From Collinsella sp. (GTDB taxonomy: Bacteria; Actinomycetota; Coriobacteriia; Coriobacteriales; Coriobacteriaceae), in NCBI GenBank assembly GCA_019419485.1, contig DXZV01000083.1, forward strand, positions 1-7,701: DNA of 7,701 nucleotides, read 5' to 3'. A model generated the notes under the pieces. That model had not been told where the DNA came from, ran no database searches, and saw only the letters and a program-made list of their open reading frames with translations. A program made the translations under genes and the position numbers. Every line of letters starts with the position of its first letter. Position 1 is the first letter of the stretch. Positions 5,890-7,701 of the stretch are shown here, one piece after another.

Positions 5890-6801
5890 CTATGCGTCCG
5901 CGTGAACGAGCAGGCAGCGGAGCGTACCGGAGCAACCCTCGTAGGGGCGCTTACCGGCGCCGTAGCCGACGGCCTCGATGCGGTAGCGGGCCGGCAGGTG
6001 CTCGGACGTGCGCAGTGCGGCGACGATGGCGGCGCCCGTGGGCGTCACGAGCTCACCAGCGACCGGTGCAGGCGTGAGGGCGATATTGCCCGCCTGACAC
6101 AGGTTGACGACAGCGGGGACGGGAATGGGCATAAGGCCGTGGGCGCAACGGATGGTTCCGTGGCCCTCGGAGAGCGACTCGACCACGATATCCTCAATAC
6201 CCAGATCGTCGAGGCAGATGGCAACGGAGCAGACGTCGACGATGGAATCGACGGCGCCCACCTCATGAAACAGGACGGTGTCGGGCGTTTTGCCGTGAGC
6301 CTTTGCCTCGGCATCAGCGAGTACGGAAAAAATGGCGAGGGCGCGACGCTTGGCGCCATCGCTTAGCTGCGAGCCATCGATGATGGCGGTGACGTCCGCC
6401 AAAGAACGGTGGTGATGGCCGTGGGCGTGATGGTGACCCTCGTGGCCATGACCGTGGGCCTCATGGTCATGCTCGTGGCAGTGCTCGTGCTCGCCATGGT
6501 CATGATGGTGGCGTTCGTGTTCGTGCATATGCTCGACAGCTGCTTCGTTGCCGTAGAGCCAGGCCATATCGTGATCGTGGTTCTCGAGCTCCTCTGCAAG
6601 CTGGACATCGAAATCGCAGGCGTCGATGCCGTGCTTGTTTACGCGCGTCACGGCAATCGAAAAGCCGTCGACCGGCAGCGTGGCGAGCTGCTCGTGCAGA
6701 TGCTCCTCGCTGGCGCCCAGGTCGAGCAGGGCCGCGACGGTCATATCGCCGCTGATGCCCGAGGTGCCGTCGATGATAAGCGTATGCTGATGGTTGGACA
6801 T
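5890..6801 (-). CDS. larC: Nickel insertion protein LarC, N-terminal domain only (LarC1)
   Basis: LarC is the CTP-dependent cyclometallase that puts nickel into the pincer nucleotide. This 303-residue protein has the family's opening DGTSGISGDM at 11-20, then FHEVGAVDSIVDV at 178-190, GHGTIRCAHGLMPIPVPAV at 213-231, TPTGAAIVAAL at 253-263 and VGYGAGKRPY at 278-287. It stops at 303, just after CLLVHADA, which is where full-length LarC (about 420 residues) passes into its C-terminal LarC2 domain. In L. plantarum LarC1 and LarC2 are joined by programmed frameshifting; here the following frame is a TetR regulator, and I see no slippery heptamer. Residues 75-131 form a histidine-rich insert. ATG 6801 has a strong AAGGAG site 6 nt upstream that overlaps the larB stop. 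Identity is sure; whether LarC2 is encoded elsewhere is unknown. Confidence 0.92.
   Translation of the reverse strand: MSNHQHTLIIDGTSGISGDMTVAALLDLGASEEHLHEQLATLPVDGFSIAVTRVNKHGIDACDFDVQLAEELENHDHDMAWLYGNEAAVEHMHEHERHHHDHGEHEHCHEHDHEAHGHGHEGHHHAHGHHHRSLADVTAIIDGSQLSDGAKRRALAIFSVLADAEAKAHGKTPDTVLFHEVGAVDSIVDVCSVAICLDDLGIEDIVVESLSEGHGTIRCAHGLMPIPVPAVVNLCQAGNIALTPAPVAGELVTPTGAAIVAALRTSEHLPARYRIEAVGYGAGKRPYEGCSGTLRCLLVHADA
6409..6579 (-). other. larC: Histidine-rich metal-binding insert in LarC
   Basis: Residues 75-131 of LarC contain 24 histidines in 57 positions, 22 of them in the last 41, interspersed with Glu, Asp, Gly and Ala and one Cys108. Runs of HxH and HHH suggest reversible binding of nickel or zinc. 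LarC proteins often carry a His-rich segment at this place; a nickel store or delivery loop is the natural inference. The repeated CAT/CAC codons make the opposite strand read as a hydrophobic stretch, which is an artefact. Confidence 0.88.
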
Positions 6802-6811
6802 GGAATGCTCC

Positions 6812-7594
6812 TTAGCGGGCGCGGGGTGTGCCGGCGCTCAGATGATTGATAAGACTTGCCTGGTATGCGGCACCAAAGCCGTTGTCGATATTGACGACCG
6901 AAACGCCGCTGGCGCAGGAGTTGAGCATGGCGAGCAGTGCGGCTACGCCACCAAAGCTCGCGCCGTAGCCCACGCTGGTGGGAACGGCAATGACCGGACA
7001 GCTCGCCAGGCCGCCGATAACGCTCGCCAGCGCGCCTTCCATGCCGGCGATGGCGATGACCACCTGCGCCTGGGCAAGTTCCTCGGCATGCGCGAGCAAG
7101 CGGTGCAGGCCGGCGACGCCTACGTCGTAGAGGCGGTCGACCTCGTTGCCATAGAACTCGGCCGTCAACGCGGCTTCCTCGGCGACGGGCAAGTCGCTCG
7201 TGCCGGCGCAGGCGACGACGATGCGTCCGTTACCGGTGGGGGAGGGATTGCCGCCCACGAGGGCGAGCTGTGCGTCCGGGACATATCCCAGGTCGATGCC
7301 GTTGTCGAGGAGCTCCGAGGTGCGGGCTGCTTTTTCGCTGTCCAGGCGCGTGACCAGGATGCGCTCCTGGCCAGCATCGCGCAGCGCTTCGATAATGGCG
7401 GCAATCTGTTTGGCGGTTTTACCCGCACCGTAGACAACCTCGCCGGCTCCCTGGCGCACTCCGCGCGAAAGATCGAGCTGTGCAAAACCCAGATCGGCGG
7501 TCGGAGCCGTCTGGATGCGCGTGAGGGCGACGGCTGGGGTGACTGCTCCGCCGGCAACATCGCTCAGCAATTGCTCAAGATCTCGCTTATCCAT
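6812..7594 (-). CDS. larB: LarB, pyridinium-3,5-biscarboxylic acid mononucleotide synthase
   Basis: First step of nickel-pincer nucleotide synthesis: carboxylates the pyridinium ring of nicotinic acid adenine dinucleotide and cleaves off AMP. The protein has 260 residues, close to the family's roughly 250, with a PurE-like C-terminal half. Visible motifs are VACAGTSDLPVAEEA at 127-141, AGMEGALASVIGG at 183-195, CPVIAVPTSVGYGA at 199-212 and CASGVSVVNIDNGFGAA at 227-243. Glu186 and Cys227 lie where I recall the catalytic Glu180 and the Cys221 that bonds NAD in the L. plantarum enzyme, both offset by 6. ATG 7594 is chosen because AAGGGA lies 6 nt before it; the frame's earlier ATG at 7627 would add 11 unrelated residues. 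It is the first gene of the larB-larC-TetR operon, 10 nt ahead of larC. LarE, needed for the sulfur step, is not in the window. Confidence 0.94.
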   Translation of the reverse strand: MDKRDLEQLLSDVAGGAVTPAVALTRIQTAPTADLGFAQLDLSRGVRQGAGEVVYGAGKTAKQIAAIIEALRDAGQERILVTRLDSEKAARTSELLDNGIDLGYVPDAQLALVGGNPSPTGNGRIVVACAGTSDLPVAEEAALTAEFYGNEVDRLYDVGVAGLHRLLAHAEELAQAQVVIAIAGMEGALASVIGGLASCPVIAVPTSVGYGASFGGVAALLAMLNSCASGVSVVNIDNGFGAAYQASLINHLSAGTPRAR

Positions 7595-7638
7595 ATATGT
7601 TCCCTTCGACGGCGCAAAGTCTAGCACTCAAAGGGTAT

Positions 7639-7672
7639 GTTTCCGAACACTAAGACAAAATTGTTCGGAAAC
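7639..7672. promoter_or_regulatory. Inverted repeat, candidate operator upstream of larB
   Basis: Perfect 11-bp arms GTTTCCGAACA (7639-7649) and TGTTCGGAAAC (7662-7672) are separated by 12 nt and lie 45-78 nt upstream of the larB start. Each arm also contains a small palindrome, TTCnGAA, with centres 23 bp apart, about two helical turns. This fits two dimers on one face or one dimer over a wide dyad. There is no U-tract behind either arm, so a terminator is unlikely. The binding protein is not shown by sequence; the operon's own TetR regulator is the natural candidate. The flanks are AT-rich, but no clear -35/-10 pair could be assigned on either strand, and a divergent gene may start beyond 7701. 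Confidence 0.65.
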
Positions 7673-7701
7673 TATAGGACAGACTGATTCAATTGTTAGA
7701 C

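Noticed and set aside
6409..6849. Plus-strand open frame of 146 residues with a long hydrophobic, Met/Val-rich start resembling a membrane protein
   Set aside because: It is the exact complement of the His-rich codons of larC (CAT/CAC read as ATG/GTG) and has no ribosome site; larC on the other strand has clear family motifs.
6794..7624. Plus-strand open frame of 276 residues opposite larB
   Set aside because: LarB motifs on the minus strand are unambiguous; this frame mirrors its codons and runs across the larB-larC junction.

Overview
The window looks like a stretch of an anaerobic, GC-rich actinobacterial gut commensal. I infer Coriobacteriia, possibly a Collinsella-type organism, from base composition, the overall feel of the proteins and the gene set; no rRNA or marker comparison was possible. 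The gene content is central carbon metabolism (anaplerosis) plus a nickel-pincer (lar) lactate racemase locus.

Layout. (1) 1-2517, + strand: phosphoenolpyruvate carboxylase (ppc), cut at its N-terminus by the window edge. (2) 2518-2982: a gene-free stretch of 465 bases holding a 127-bp palindromic element 21 nt after the ppc stop, a GC-rich hairpin region, an intrinsic terminator and the larA leader. (3) 2983-5041, + strand: a LarA-family racemase that starts at TTG, then a MIP-family channel 49 nt downstream, probably co-transcribed. (4) 5042-5347: a second copy of the 127-bp palindrome, 24 nt after the channel stop, then a promoter-like AT-rich patch and a loose CTTTG repeat ladder. (5) 7594-5348, - strand: a compact operon larB - larC (N-terminal domain only) - TetR-family regulator, with gaps of 10 and 2 nt. 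(6) Upstream of larB: a perfect 11+11 bp inverted repeat that looks like an operator.

How the genes fit together. LarB (pyridinium carboxylase/hydrolase) and LarC (nickel insertase) make the nickel-pincer nucleotide with LarE, which is not in this window. LarA uses that cofactor to racemise lactate or a related 2-hydroxy acid, and the MIP channel next to larA is placed like the lactic-acid channel LarD of Lactiplantibacillus plantarum. The TetR protein at the end of the cofactor operon is the obvious candidate regulator, and the inverted repeat upstream of larB its candidate site.

The most unusual signal is the pair of 127-bp palindromes. The two copies have identical length and symmetry and nearly identical cores, but differ at 11 base pairs, and every one of those differences is compensated on the opposite arm. 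The segments that do not pair across the main helix are completely identical. This is the pattern of a structured nucleic acid with conserved junction motifs and covarying helices, placed in the same orientation just behind two unrelated + strand genes.
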